Assembly (NCBI RefSeq): GCF_015461835.1
Contig: NZ_JACOPX010000005.1
Location: 62,001-126,000, forward strand
Source: Pseudomonas neuropathica
GTDB taxonomy: Bacteria; Pseudomonadota; Gammaproteobacteria; Pseudomonadales; Pseudomonadaceae
Length of the DNA stretch: 64,000 bases
Reading direction: 5' to 3'
Below are positions 1-8,641 of the stretch, piece after piece. The stretch's first letter is position 1, and every line of letters begins with the position of its first letter. The position numbers were made by a program, and so were the translations under genes. The notes beneath the pieces were generated by a model. That model saw only the letters and a list, made by a program, of their open reading frames with translations, was not told the origin of the DNA and made no database searches.

Positions 1-326
1 ACACCGCCCACCAGGAAGGCCTGCACCGAGCGGTTGTATTCGGTGACGATGATCGTGCTGTTGGGGCCCGGCACCAACGGACGCATACCGATCGCCTGCG
101 ACAGGTCAATGACCGGCAAGGTCTGACCGCGCAGATTGACCACCCCGCACACAAACGGGTGACGCTGCGGCATCAAGGTCAGCTTCGGCAGTTGCAGCAC
201 TTCCTGAACCTTGAACACGTTGATTGCGAACAACTGCCGCCCGGCCAGTCGAAACATGAGAATTTCCAGGCGATTCTCACCCACCAGTTGCGTGCGTTGG
301 TCTACCGTGTCGAGAATGCCGGCCAT
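1..326 (-). CDS. cheV: Chemotaxis adaptor CheV, N-terminal part (partial)
   Basis: This is the first 108 codons of a gene that continues off the left edge. The reading begins MAGILDTVDQRTQLVGENRLE and continues into a CheW-like fold (FRLAGRQLFAINVFKVQEVL, then a 'VNLRGQTLPVIDLSQAIGM' segment). CheV proteins join a CheW coupling domain to a C-terminal receiver and link receptors to CheA at the inner membrane. The receiver lies outside the window, so a plain CheW cannot be formally excluded, but the N-terminal MAGILDTVDQRTQLVGENRLE extension is that of Pseudomonas CheV. The ATG at 324-326 is preceded on the minus strand by a CAGGAGT ribosome site. Confidence 0.85.
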   Translation of the reverse strand, partial: MAGILDTVDQRTQLVGENRLEILMFRLAGRQLFAINVFKVQEVLQLPKLTLMPQRHPFVCGVVNLRGQTLPVIDLSQAIGMRPLVPGPNSTIIVTEYNRSVQAFLVGG

Positions 327-780
327 CAATGACTCCTGGGCTTGTTCTGATGAATTCACTATGTGAGGTTATCGGCGGCAAATCGCAGTTCTTGATTGCC
401 ATACCCGACCCCATCAAAAATGCCATGAACAGGCATTGATGTCACATTAACATCATGCTTTACTGGCCCGGTGATTTTCATCTGCTACATTCTCTGCGGC
501 GCGACCTCGGTTTGCACGGTAGGTTCCCGCGCCTAAGGGATTCCCCTAGTAACAATCAGGCCCAACCTGATATTCGCAATATCCAATAGCCATTAATGTG
601 ACGCCATTCTCATTGCATGAACGGAGTCAGGCTATTGTGTGCGATCGCAGTTCAGTGGAAACAAGCCCTCTGGAACCCCTCAGTCTGTGCACTTGCACGT
701 CTGGGCGCGATCTCCCGACGATTCACGATCGTCGCCACACACGGCATTCCCTCATCAGACATGACGTTGTGGAGATAAGC
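327..780. promoter_or_regulatory. Intergenic region with a candidate operator palindrome
   Basis: This 454 bp stretch separates divergent cheV and the small helical protein gene. It holds a near-perfect 17 bp dyad, CTAAGGGATTCCCCTAG, at 533-549; 15 of 17 positions match the reverse complement. This is a shape typical of NarL/LuxR-type response-regulator sites. No convincing gene is seen. An open frame extends upstream of 781, but it lacks a ribosome site and has poor protein character. Confidence 0.45.
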
Positions 781-1248
781 ATGCCAATGGACCGCAAAGA
801 GTGGGTACAACGCTTCCCCGAATTCCTTGTCGAGGCCGAGCAACTCCTGGCCAAGTCCGAAGAATGCCTCAGCCATCTGCAATTGATCAGCAATGACAAG
901 GACGCCATCGAGTGCATGCTCAGTACTCTCCTGAAACTCGCACGCAGGGCTGAAGCCCTGGCGCTGGAGGCGATTTCCGAGTTTTCCCTGCACATTTACA
1001 GTCTGCTCAACCTCAATCAGGAACACGTCGACCTTCACGAACAGGCCCTGCAAGCCTTGCAGGATTGCTTCACATTGATGGCCTGGCAGCTTGAACTGGT
1101 CGATCAGCAGACCGGGCAACTGAGTCTGGATGAAAGTGAGCAGGCTTTGCTGCTCGAAGCATTCGCCTTCCAGGTCAGCCAAAGCCGCCATCAGCCGCCC
1201 CGGACGGGCAAACGTTTGCCCCAACTGCCCTACTCGGGACAAGCCTGA
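781..1248 (+). CDS. Small helical protein of unknown function (HPt-like shape, no phospho-His motif)
   Basis: The predicted 155-residue protein is acidic, Leu/Glu-rich and almost entirely helical. It begins MPMDRKEWVQRFPEFLVEAEQ. The ATG at 781 is chosen because GGAGATAAGC precedes it directly; the open frame upstream has no such site. The segment around residues 40-75 (LLKLARRAEALALEAISEF) recalls the helical bundle of HPt or CheA P1 domains, but the HxxKG phospho-acceptor motif is missing. It sits next to cheV and shortly before a two-component pair, so a signalling role is a guess from context only. No transmembrane segment or signal peptide is visible. Confidence 0.6.
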   Translation: MPMDRKEWVQRFPEFLVEAEQLLAKSEECLSHLQLISNDKDAIECMLSTLLKLARRAEALALEAISEFSLHIYSLLNLNQEHVDLHEQALQALQDCFTLMAWQLELVDQQTGQLSLDESEQALLLEAFAFQVSQSRHQPPRTGKRLPQLPYSGQA

Positions 1249-1734
1249 TCCGCACTCGGTACCCGCACAGGCACTTGGGACACACGCGTTGAAGGTCGCA
1301 ATTGAATAGTTCATACCTGCCAGCGACAAGTCGAACTAAATAATCACTGAAGACCGACGCCGATATTTTTTGCCGGCCTCAGGGTTTACCTGTGTGCAAA
1401 CAAGCACAACTTCAGGCAACACCGACATCTATCGAACACAATAAATCGACTTTTCCATTATGGAACTTGCGTCCAATATCACGTATTTCCTGACTCAATG
1501 GACATATATAGCAAACGCGACCAACGGTATCTTAAGTGGTATTATGCCGCCCATTAGTTGCTTTCAAATTAGTGGCACAGTGACTTCAGAGATCGCTATC
1601 CACTGATAGTTGGCGGCCAATACGTTTACTGAACCGCGTTGAAATCAATAATATAATTGACAGCATTTTCAGACAGAGACCCGTCAGCCTCCGGCCGGTC
1701 TGCCCGCAGCGAACATCCATTGGCTCCATCCGTT
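1249..1734. promoter_or_regulatory. AT-rich intergenic region before the sensor kinase
   Basis: The region is visibly richer in A/T than its surroundings. It contains a perfect 13 bp palindrome, TTCCATTATGGAA, at 1453-1465. It is the likely promoter region of the kinase/regulator pair downstream. No gene with protein character was found. A TTG at 1657 would extend the kinase by 26 residues, but no ribosome site supports it. Confidence 0.35.
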
Positions 1735-2628
1735 ATGTACGCCAGCCTCAAGTCAATCACTACATGGCCACCCTCCCGCGAAAATGCTCGCCGGTTCACA
1801 CTCATACTGTGTGTCGCGGCCACGCTCGGCAGTCTGCTGACCTACGCTCTTTCAACACCACTTTGCCTGGGATTGCTGCTGCTCGAGATCGCTGCTACTG
1901 CGTGCGTCTGGGTGCAATATCGACTGTCACGCAAATCAATCAAGTTTCAGCCGCAGGAACTCGCTGACCGCTTGCTGGAAGTCCAGGAAAACGAGCGCCA
2001 TCGCCTCAGCCGCGAACTGCATGACGATATCGGCCAACTGCTGACGGCCGCCAAACTGCAAAGCGAATGGCTCAAGCGGCGCATGCCCGACGACTTGCAG
2101 GAACAATGCACCGCGTTGTGCGACACCCTGGAAGAAACCCTCAACAAGGTGCGCGACGTTTCAGCCATTCTCAACCCACGCCAGTTGACCAGCCTGGGAC
2201 TTGAAGCCAGCCTGCGTGCGCACCTGCTCAAGACATTGGCCAACACTAACGTGCACTGGAGCCTCGATTGCCAGCAGCGGCTCAATGGCATTCCGGAAGA
2301 AATGGCAGTCGCCGCCTTTCGTATTACCCAAGAGGCTGTTACCAATATCCTGCGTCACGCACAGGCAAAAAATCTGGTGATACGCGTGCAACGTCTGCCC
2401 AAAGGTCTGACGTTGCTGATCAGCGATGACGGCCTGGGATTCGCCCCGGCGGCCAACCCCGGTCGTGAAGGACAACGAGGCATGGCCGGGATGGCCGAAC
2501 GAATCGAGCAACTGGGTGGCACCCTGAACGTCATCAGCGAACCGGGCAAAGGCACTCAAATCGAAGCACTCTTCCCGTGGGCGCCACGCGCACTCGAGCG
2601 GGCCAGTACGAATAAGGTTATGCGTTGA
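1735..2628 (+). CDS. Membrane sensor histidine kinase, DesK/NarX (HisKA_3) type
   Basis: Counting from the ATG at 1735 the protein has 297 residues. Two close membrane helices come first (about residues 22-40 and 44-60), with almost no extracytoplasmic loop between them. A HisKA_3 dimerisation segment follows with the phospho-acceptor His in ENERHRLSRELHDDIGQLL. The C-terminal HATPase_c domain shows ITQEAVTNILRHA (N box), ISDDGLGF (G1) and GQRGMAGMAERIEQLGG (G2). There is no PAS, GAF or periplasmic sensor, so it may sense the membrane itself or a partner protein. Its stop overlaps the start of the response regulator, so the two form one operon. The start is uncertain: TTG 1657 is possible and no strong ribosome site was found for either. 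Confidence 0.85.
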   Translation: MYASLKSITTWPPSRENARRFTLILCVAATLGSLLTYALSTPLCLGLLLLEIAATACVWVQYRLSRKSIKFQPQELADRLLEVQENERHRLSRELHDDIGQLLTAAKLQSEWLKRRMPDDLQEQCTALCDTLEETLNKVRDVSAILNPRQLTSLGLEASLRAHLLKTLANTNVHWSLDCQQRLNGIPEEMAVAAFRITQEAVTNILRHAQAKNLVIRVQRLPKGLTLLISDDGLGFAPAANPGREGQRGMAGMAERIEQLGGTLNVISEPGKGTQIEALFPWAPRALERASTNKVMR

Positions 2629-3284
2629 CTTGCAACTTACTTCTGGTGGATGACCACTCGCTGATCAGGGCCGGCGTGCGCGCTCTGGTGCTGGATATTC
2701 CCGGTTACGCGGTGATTGGCGAGGCCAATGACGGTTCGCAGCTGCTCGAAATGGTCGAGCAACTGAATCCGGATATCGTGTTGCTGGATATCTCCATGAA
2801 AGAAACCGGTGGCCTGGAAGCCCTGCAACGGCTCAAGCGGGTGCGCCCGCAGAGCAAGGTGCTGATCCTGTCGATGCACACCGATCCGGCGCTGATCATG
2901 CAGGCGCTGGAATCCGGCGCCCACGGCTACCTGCTCAAGGACACCACAGCGACAGAACTTGAGCATGCACTGGAAGCCCTGCGCAACAACGAGCGCTACC
3001 TGAGCCCGGCGATCGCCCATACCGTCATCAATCAAGCCCTGACCCGTAATCAGAAGCAGCAGCCGGAGGCAGCCGACTCGCACAATCTGACCGCGCGCCA
3101 ACTGGAAATCCTGCGCTTGATCGTGCGCGGAAAATCCACCCGGGAAATCGCCAATGGCCTGGGCCTGAGCATCAAGACTGTCGAGACCCACCGCTCACAA
3201 ATCATGAAGCGTCTGCAAATCTACGACGTGGCGGGTCTGGTGCTCTTCGCCGTGCGTGAGCAGATCATCAGCCTGGACGACTGA
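2625..3284 (+). CDS. NarL/FixJ-type response regulator, partner of the preceding kinase
   Basis: This 219-residue protein has an N-terminal receiver with the acidic pair VDD (residues 8-10), phospho-acceptor Asp55 in VLLDISM, and the conserved Lys in YLLKD. A LuxR-type HTH follows at about 150-205 (LTARQLEILRLIVRGKSTREIA, then SIKTVETHRSQIMKRL). Translation most likely starts at TTG 2625, which overlaps the kinase TGA as TTGA, a translationally coupled arrangement. The target genes are not known from the sequence. The palindromes at 533-549 and 1453-1465 are candidate sites because they lie upstream of this operon and of its neighbour. Confidence 0.88.
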   Translation: MTCNLLLVDDHSLIRAGVRALVLDIPGYAVIGEANDGSQLLEMVEQLNPDIVLLDISMKETGGLEALQRLKRVRPQSKVLILSMHTDPALIMQALESGAHGYLLKDTTATELEHALEALRNNERYLSPAIAHTVINQALTRNQKQQPEAADSHNLTARQLEILRLIVRGKSTREIANGLGLSIKTVETHRSQIMKRLQIYDVAGLVLFAVREQIISLDD

Positions 3285-4185
3285 CCAGCCCGGCGCTGCT
3301 CAACAAGGGAGAATGTTCCGGCAAATGCACGCGCAACGCCGCCGGACGCGCCTCGAATCGCATACTGTCACCTTCGAGCGGTTCACCATCAAGATTGATG
3401 CACAGCCCCTCGGCGACCTTGATTTCGACCCATGGCAGACGGGTGCGAACAAACATGTTGTCGATCCCGAAACCATCGCTGAGCAGCGTCTTCAAGGTGC
3501 CCACCAACTCCTGGGGCGCCGGCAGAATGCTGATATCCAGCAAGCCATCATCGGCCAGCGCCTCCGGGCACAACACGTGTCCACCGCCGGCCTGTCGGCC
3601 ATTGCCGATACCCAGTGCCAACAGCTCGCCACGCCAGTGAAAATCCGGCCCCTGAAGTTCGCCGTAAGCGGCATGCAGCTCGCTGAATCGTGACAAGCCA
3701 GTGAACAGATAAGCAGCACCGCCAAGTACTTTTTTCAGGTCCTCGGAGGTATTGGCCGTGACCTGGCTGCCGAAACCACCGGTGGCCATGTTGAGAAAAA
3801 TCTGCCCGCCCACTTCACCCAGATCGATGGCGCGCGGTGGCACATCGAGCAGCTCAAGGGCTTCGGCAGGCTCCAGCGGTACGCCGGCGGCACGGGAAAA
3901 ATCGTTGGCAGTGCCCAAAGGCAGGAGTACGAGGCTGGCTTTGCCAGGATGCGCGGCGAGCGCTTCGGCGATATCGCGCAAGGTGCCATCGCCGCCCCCG
4001 GCAATGATTTTCGTGTAGCCGTCGGCCAAGGCTTGTTCTACCCAGCGCTGTGCGTCCCCTGCCTCCCAGGTCAGACGCACGGCCAGCTCCCAGCCTTGCT
4101 TGCGCTTGTCCTCGACGGCGGTGCGTACCGCCTCGTTGAGTGCCTGCTTGCCATGCAGAATCAACAGCGCCCGGCGTTCACTCAT
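3268..4185 (-). CDS. yegS: YegS-like lipid kinase (diacylglycerol kinase fold)
   Basis: At 305 residues this is a full-length YegS/DagK-family protein. The nucleotide-binding loop reads IIAGGGDGTLRDIAEAL (about residues 61-77) and is followed by LPLGTANDFSRAAGVP, the family signature. A second conserved patch reads NMATGGFGSQV, and LCINLDGEP lies near the C-terminus. E. coli YegS phosphorylates phosphatidylglycerol in vitro; the physiological substrate is unclear. The gene converges on the response regulator and the two coding regions overlap by 17 bp at their 3' ends. Confidence 0.9.
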   Translation of the reverse strand: MSERRALLILHGKQALNEAVRTAVEDKRKQGWELAVRLTWEAGDAQRWVEQALADGYTKIIAGGGDGTLRDIAEALAAHPGKASLVLLPLGTANDFSRAAGVPLEPAEALELLDVPPRAIDLGEVGGQIFLNMATGGFGSQVTANTSEDLKKVLGGAAYLFTGLSRFSELHAAYGELQGPDFHWRGELLALGIGNGRQAGGGHVLCPEALADDGLLDISILPAPQELVGTLKTLLSDGFGIDNMFVRTRLPWVEIKVAEGLCINLDGEPLEGDSMRFEARPAALRVHLPEHSPLLSSAGLVSRPG

Positions 4186-4611
4186 ATCATCACTCCCAAA
4201 TCGATCGGTTAAGACATCTTGACCACTGGCGCACGCAAAAAAGCCGTCAAACCCGTAATTAATTCAGCGTTCCGAGCCTCGACGTCCTACACGACGGTAT
4301 TTTTTCTTACAAAACATGCGGAATCGGCTTAATTGACCCGGTTCGAGCATTGGGTCACCGTGTGTTGGCGGTATCGATTTTCAATCCAACACACAAGGAC
4401 GTGCATGTAATGAGTGGATACACCCCATGGGCTCTTGCCGGTTCGAGAGCTGGAAAAGGTTGCAAGCAAACAGTTGAAACAATCGGTGGATGCTTCCATG
4501 CCTGGTCATGAAGCAAGAATACCCGTGAGTCCGGTTGGCCCCCTTGTCGAAAGTCGCGCGAATCACAAGTCCGATTTCAAAAACAGCGCCAGAACCACTG
4601 GAGAAGTTGAT
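4186..4611. other. Intergenic region with a possible 33-codon ORF
   Basis: The first part carries AT-rich sequence that is likely the yegS promoter. From 4410 to 4511 a 33-codon frame (MSGYTPWALAGSRAGKGCKQ...) starts with ATG behind AAGGA at 4395-4399. It has three Cys residues and no recognised family. Another frame reads into the downstream small membrane protein from GTG 4414, but its protein character begins only near 4612. I regard the region as mostly non-coding. Confidence 0.3.
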
Positions 4612-4806
4612 ATGGAACCCCGTGTTACCGAGCTGGAAACCCATCTCAAATACCTTCGACGGGACATGGACGAAATTCGCGGTGATGTCCGAACGATCAA
4701 ACACCGGCTTGCGTACTCGGCGGGTGCAACAGCGGTAGTGCTGGGTTTGCTGGGCTGGGTGGCCAATAGCCGATTCGATCAGCTTGTGACATTGATCAGC
4801 AATTAA
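4612..4806 (+). CDS. Small single-span membrane protein, XhlA-like
   Basis: The 64-residue product starts MEPRVTELETHLKYLRRDMDE, an amphipathic coiled-coil segment. It continues through IRGDVRTIKHRLAY into one hydrophobic helix (about residues 40-56, GATAVVLGLLGWVANS). This layout resembles the XhlA/haemolysin small-protein family found both in prophages and as chromosomal genes. There are no phage neighbours here. The start is set by GGAGAA at 4601-4606. Function is unknown. Confidence 0.7.
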   Translation: MEPRVTELETHLKYLRRDMDEIRGDVRTIKHRLAYSAGATAVVLGLLGWVANSRFDQLVTLISN

Positions 4807-4867
4807 TTGAATCAGTCATTGCAGGCGCCGCCTGAATCAGCCGACGCCTGCATTTACGAGATAGTGA

Positions 4868-6094
4868 TCAGTCGAGCAAGTCACTCAGCGGGATGAAGAC
4901 CACTTCGTCTCCGACGCTCAGCGTGCGACCTTCCAGCACTTCAACCAATCCATCTGCCCACGCGGCGCTACGCAGTACACCTGAGCTCTGGTTGCGGTAG
5001 ACAGTCGCCCGTCCTTGCTCAAGGCGGCCTCGCAGGTACTCACGCCGATTGCCTGCCACCGGCCAGTCAAACCCTGCTGGCACGGTGAACTTCAGCGGTT
5101 CGACGACCCGAACGCCCTGACGGCGTAACAGATAAGGCCGAGTGAGCAGCGCAAAGGTCACCAGTGTCGACGCCGGATTGCCTGGCAAGCCAATGACCGG
5201 CACGTTGCGGAAATGGCCAAAAGTTAGCGGTTTTCCAGGCTTGATCGCCAGCTTCCAAAGGGCAAGCTCGCCCTCTTCACGCAATGCGATACCCAAAAAA
5301 TCCGCCTCACCCACCGACACGCCACCGGTGGAAAGAATCAGGTCAACATCCTGCAACTCACCCAGACGCGCACGGGTCGTGGCCAGATCGTCCGGAATAA
5401 TACCGGCATCAACGACCTCACAGCCCAGGCGTTGCAGCCAACTGCACAGCAACACTCGATTGCTGTTGTATATCTGTCCCGGCCCCAGGGCCTGGCCCGG
5501 TTCGACCAATTCATCGCCAGTGGAAATCACCGCGACACGAACCTTGCGCACGACCTTCAACCCGGCGCGGCCCAACGATGCGGCCAGCCCCTGCTCTATC
5601 GGACCCAAGCGGGTTCCGGCGGGCAGAATCAGTTCACCGACTGTGGTTTCCTGACCTTGCGGGCGAATGTTCTGCCCGGCCTTCATCGGCTCAAGGAAAC
5701 GCACCGTTTCATCGGTTTGAACCTCAGCGTTTTCCTGCATTTCCACGCAATCAGCGCCCGCGGGCACCGGCGCCCCGGTGAAGATCCGTGCACAGGTACC
5801 CGGCGTCAGCGGTTCGGGGGATTGCCCGGCAAACACCTTCTGACTGACCGGCATCGGTTCGCCCGTCCAGTCGGCCAGATTCAGCGCATAACCGTCCATG
5901 GCGCTGTTTGGCCAGGGTGGCAGATCCAGCGTCGAAATCAGGTCTTCGCCCAGCACACGCCCCTGAACCTGAGCCAGCGGCAAATACTCATGCTCGACAA
6001 TCGGCGACGCCTCGGCCATGTCGAGCAGGCGCTCCAGCGCCAGCTCGACCGGCATCAGCGCACCGGTCTTGCCCGGCTTACCCACGGGATTCAC
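4868..6094 (-). CDS. moeA: Molybdopterin molybdenumtransferase MoeA
   Basis: The 408-residue protein matches the usual MoeA length. It inserts molybdate into adenylylated molybdopterin in the cytoplasm. Domain marks seen are PPWPNSAMDGYAL, RIFTGAPVPAGAD, IRPQGQE and the MoCF-binding core ISTGDELV...GQIYNSN...LILSTGGVSVGEADF, followed by KPGKPLTFG and GLPGNPAST. The first in-frame start is GTG 6094, which overlaps the 3' end of moaB by 17 bp; ATG 6055 is an alternative. In P. aeruginosa the same moeA-moaB-mobA grouping is one of two moa/moe loci, so this may be the moeA2-type copy (from memory). Confidence 0.94.
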   Translation of the reverse strand: MNPVGKPGKTGALMPVELALERLLDMAEASPIVEHEYLPLAQVQGRVLGEDLISTLDLPPWPNSAMDGYALNLADWTGEPMPVSQKVFAGQSPEPLTPGTCARIFTGAPVPAGADCVEMQENAEVQTDETVRFLEPMKAGQNIRPQGQETTVGELILPAGTRLGPIEQGLAASLGRAGLKVVRKVRVAVISTGDELVEPGQALGPGQIYNSNRVLLCSWLQRLGCEVVDAGIIPDDLATTRARLGELQDVDLILSTGGVSVGEADFLGIALREEGELALWKLAIKPGKPLTFGHFRNVPVIGLPGNPASTLVTFALLTRPYLLRRQGVRVVEPLKFTVPAGFDWPVAGNRREYLRGRLEQGRATVYRNQSSGVLRSAAWADGLVEVLEGRTLSVGDEVVFIPLSDLLD

Positions 6095-6617
6095 AAGGCG
6101 CTGCCTGCTTCAAATGAGTCACGAAGTTGCACGGGCGATGACGCGCGTCCAACTGCTCGCCCAGGATGCCATCCCAACCGGTGCGTACGGCATTGGTCGA
6201 ACCTGGCAGACAGCACACCAGCGTGCCATTGGCCAGACCGGCCAGCGCCCGGGACTGAACTGTCGAGGTGCCGATATCGGCTACCGAAATCTGCCGGAAC
6301 AACTCACCAAACCCGTCGACCTGTTTATCCAGCAGGCAGGCAACCGCTTCCGGCGTGCTGTCGCGACCGGTAAATCCGGTACCGCCGGTGATCAGCACGA
6401 CCTGCACGACATCGTCGGCAATCCAGGTGGCGACTTGCGCGCGAATTTTGTAGAGGTCATCTTTAAGCAAAACCCGCTCCGCCAAACGGTGGCCGGCCGC
6501 CGTCAAGCGATCGACGAAGACCTGGCCTGAGGTGTCGGTTTCGAGAGTTCGGGTGTCACTGACTGTCAGCACCGCAATATTGAGCGGCACGAAAGGTACA
6601 TCAGCCTTGGCTTTCAT
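6078..6617 (-). CDS. moaB: Molybdenum cofactor biosynthesis protein MoaB
   Basis: The 179-residue MoaB/MogA-fold protein binds molybdopterin and in many bacteria carries out its adenylylation before MoeA acts. The conserved core is present: VLTVSDTR near the N-terminus, then VVLITGGTGFTGRDSTPEAV, and LVCCLPGSTNAV with the expected GS loop. It lies upstream of moeA in the same direction with a 17 bp overlap, which suggests coupled translation. mobA is divergent, with 81 bp between the two start codons. Confidence 0.94.
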   Translation of the reverse strand: MKAKADVPFVPLNIAVLTVSDTRTLETDTSGQVFVDRLTAAGHRLAERVLLKDDLYKIRAQVATWIADDVVQVVLITGGTGFTGRDSTPEAVACLLDKQVDGFGELFRQISVADIGTSTVQSRALAGLANGTLVCCLPGSTNAVRTGWDGILGEQLDARHRPCNFVTHLKQAAPCESRG

Positions 6618-6698
6618 AGGCTCGTCCAGTTGTAGGAGAAACAGCCCGGTGTTATATCACAGCGCCCTATTTTTTCGCCGCCCCTCTGGAGAGCTGCC

Positions 6699-7301
6699 AT
6701 GACCCGCGATTCGCAATTGCCCCCCTGCTCCATTCTGCTTTTGGCAGGCGGGCGCGGCCAACGCATGGGCGGTCAGGACAAAGGCCTGGTCGAGTGGCTG
6801 GGCGAACCGTTGATTGCACATTTGCAGCGTAAGGTACGCGGGCTGACTGACGACCTGATCATCTCCTGCAACCGCAATCGCGAGCGCTACGCGCCGTTTG
6901 CCGATCAATTGGTAGTCGATGACGAAGGCGATTTTCCGGGGCCATTGGCAGGTATTCGTGCCGGTCTGAAAGCGGCGCGCCATAGCCACCTGCTGGTTTT
7001 GCCGTGCGACGTTCCGCGAATTGACGCCGCGCTGCTGCAAAGCATGCGCGAGACTGCCAATCAGCATCCTGAAAAACCTTTAATGTTGCGCCATGACGAG
7101 CATTGGGAACCTTTGCTGTGTGTGATTCCGGTGGCCCTTCTAACGGCTTTCGAAGATGCCTGGAATGCCGGTGAACGCAGCCCCGGCCGGGTCATGCGCG
7201 GTCTCGGCTCCACTGCCCTGGAGTGCCCTGACAACGACCCGCGGCTGGCCAACCTGAACACCCCCGAACTGTTAAATTCCCACAACACTGTGTCAGACTG
7301 A
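6699..7301 (+). CDS. mobA: Molybdenum cofactor guanylyltransferase MobA
   Basis: The 200-residue protein attaches GMP to molybdopterin to make the bis-MGD cofactor of enzymes such as nitrate reductase and formate dehydrogenase. The nucleotidyltransferase signature [20 protein letters not shown] lies at residues 14-33. [12 protein letters not shown] and LPCDVPRID follow at the expected places. The gene is divergent from moaB-moeA, so one short intergenic region probably drives the whole cofactor set. A GGAG site (6688-6691) precedes the ATG. Confidence 0.95.
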   Translation: MTRDSQLPPCSILLLAGGRGQRMGGQDKGLVEWLGEPLIAHLQRKVRGLTDDLIISCNRNRERYAPFADQLVVDDEGDFPGPLAGIRAGLKAARHSHLLVLPCDVPRIDAALLQSMRETANQHPEKPLMLRHDEHWEPLLCVIPVALLTAFEDAWNAGERSPGRVMRGLGSTALECPDNDPRLANLNTPELLNSHNTVSD

Positions 7302-7379
7302 CACCATTCAAGGAACTCTCACGCCTTGTATACGTCTCAAGCTCAGTAACCAAAAGAATTCCCATTCGGAGACACACCC

Positions 7380-7601
7380 ATGACTCAACGGACCCTCGCC
7401 ACTTTCATGCTCGCACTGGGCCTTGCCACCCTCGCCGGTTGCTCGTCGCCTACAGTGATCACCTTGAATGACGGTCGCGAAATCCAGGCCGTCGACACCC
7501 CGAAATACGATGACGATTCGGGCTTCTACGAGTTCAAACAGCTGGACGGCAAAGAAACTCGCATCAACAAGGATCAGGTTCGTACCGTTAAAGAGCTGTA
7601 A
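7380..7601 (+). CDS. YgdI/YgdR-family small lipoprotein
   Basis: The 73-residue protein has a lipoprotein signal peptide (MTQRTLATFMLALGLATLAGC) with lipobox LAGC and acylated Cys21. The mature part VITLNDGREIQAVDTPKYDDD...KQLDGKETRINKDQVRTVKEL is the SH3-like YgdI/YgdR (DUF903) fold. It is probably anchored in the envelope. The family function is unknown. It is followed by a strong bidirectional terminator and faces the pseudouridine synthase gene. Confidence 0.9.
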   Translation: MTQRTLATFMLALGLATLAGCSSPTVITLNDGREIQAVDTPKYDDDSGFYEFKQLDGKETRINKDQVRTVKEL

Positions 7602-7625
7602 GCTCTGGGTCGACACCGGATATAG

Positions 7626-7653
7626 AAAAGCCCGCATTGATTGCGGGCTTTTT
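7626..7653. terminator. Bidirectional intrinsic terminator
   Basis: A GCCCGCA/TGCGGGC stem with a 4 nt loop is flanked by A and T runs on both sides. It lies between the convergent lipoprotein and pseudouridine synthase genes and can serve both. Confidence 0.9.
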
Positions 7654-7680
7654 CATGGGTGCTCGAAAAGCGAGGCGGTG

Positions 7681-8571
7681 TCACCACTGCAGCGTGATCC
7701 GGCTCTCGAATTCGCGCTCCTCACCGGTCACCGGGTCGACAAACCGCAGCCCTTGCGCCAGCAGCTTCAGCGGATTGGCGTAATCGTCCTCGACGTCTTT
7801 CAACACCTGCGGATAGAACGGATCGTTGCAGATGCTCGCCCCCAGCGCAGTCATGTGGACGCGCAGTTGATGTTTCTTGCCAGTCACCGGAAACAAACCG
7901 TAGCGCCACAGATCGCCATGCTTTTCCCGAACCTCCACCGCCGTTTCGGTATTACTGGCACCCACGCCTTCCTGCATGCGGAAAAACGGTTCGCCATCGA
8001 CCAGACGGCTCTTGTGCACCAGGGGGAAATTCAGATCGGGCAGTGCCGGAGCGATGGCCTCATAACGCTTGTCGATCTGCCGCGTGGGGAACAGCGACTG
8101 ATAAGCCGATCGGGTTTGCGGATTGGCCGAGAAAATCACCAGTCCCGCCGTATGCCGGTCGATGCGGTGCAGCGGCACCAAGTGAGGATTGTCCAGGCGA
8201 TGAATCAGCCTGCGCAACAGGGTTTGCTCAACGTATTCGCCGGCGGGCGTCACCGGCAGAAAATGCGGTTTGTCAGCCACCACCAGATGCTCGTCTGCAT
8301 ACAGAATCGACTCGACTACCGGGATCGGCTTCTCGTCCGGCACTTCGCGAAAATAATGAATCCGCAGACCTTCCTTGTAAGGCAAGTCCACCGGGATCGG
8401 CTGGCCATGGCCGTCCAGCACCCGTCCCCGGGCGATCCGGTCCAGCCATTGCTCACGGTCAATGGCGCTGAAATGCTCGCACAGGCAATCGAGTACGGTC
8501 AGCCATTTACCGGGCGGCAGATAAAGTGTGCTCGCCTGATTCTGAGCAGCGGAAAATGTAGATGTGGACAT
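7681..8571 (-). CDS. RluA-family pseudouridine synthase
   Basis: The 296-residue protein shows the RluA catalytic motif HRIDRHTAGLVIFSANP (Asp in HRID). VVADKPHFLPVTP lies before it, and TGKKHQLRVHMTALG after it. It should isomerise uridine in rRNA or tRNA. The N-terminal extension (about 60 residues) is not an S4 domain of the RluC/D type, so the exact target is uncertain. The short-branch subfamily typical of gamma-proteobacterial 'RluA-like' proteins fits best. Confidence 0.88.
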   Translation of the reverse strand: MSTSTFSAAQNQASTLYLPPGKWLTVLDCLCEHFSAIDREQWLDRIARGRVLDGHGQPIPVDLPYKEGLRIHYFREVPDEKPIPVVESILYADEHLVVADKPHFLPVTPAGEYVEQTLLRRLIHRLDNPHLVPLHRIDRHTAGLVIFSANPQTRSAYQSLFPTRQIDKRYEAIAPALPDLNFPLVHKSRLVDGEPFFRMQEGVGASNTETAVEVREKHGDLWRYGLFPVTGKKHQLRVHMTALGASICNDPFYPQVLKDVEDDYANPLKLLAQGLRFVDPVTGEEREFESRITLQW

Positions 8572-8641
8572 ACGAAAATCGAACCCTCAATGCAGGGCGG
8601 CATTATCCAGCACTGAGGGAAGCGAACCTAGCGCAGAATGT

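Noticed and set aside
1657..1734. N-terminal extension of the kinase from TTG 1657
   Set aside because: No ribosome site and a hydrophilic extension before a membrane helix; ATG 1735 is at least as good.
4330..4380. GGTTCGAGC resembling a tRNA T-loop
   Set aside because: No acceptor or anticodon stem surrounds it.
4612..4806. Prophage XhlA haemolysin remnant
   Set aside because: The length and helix fit XhlA, but no phage neighbours exist. It is kept as a small chromosomal gene.
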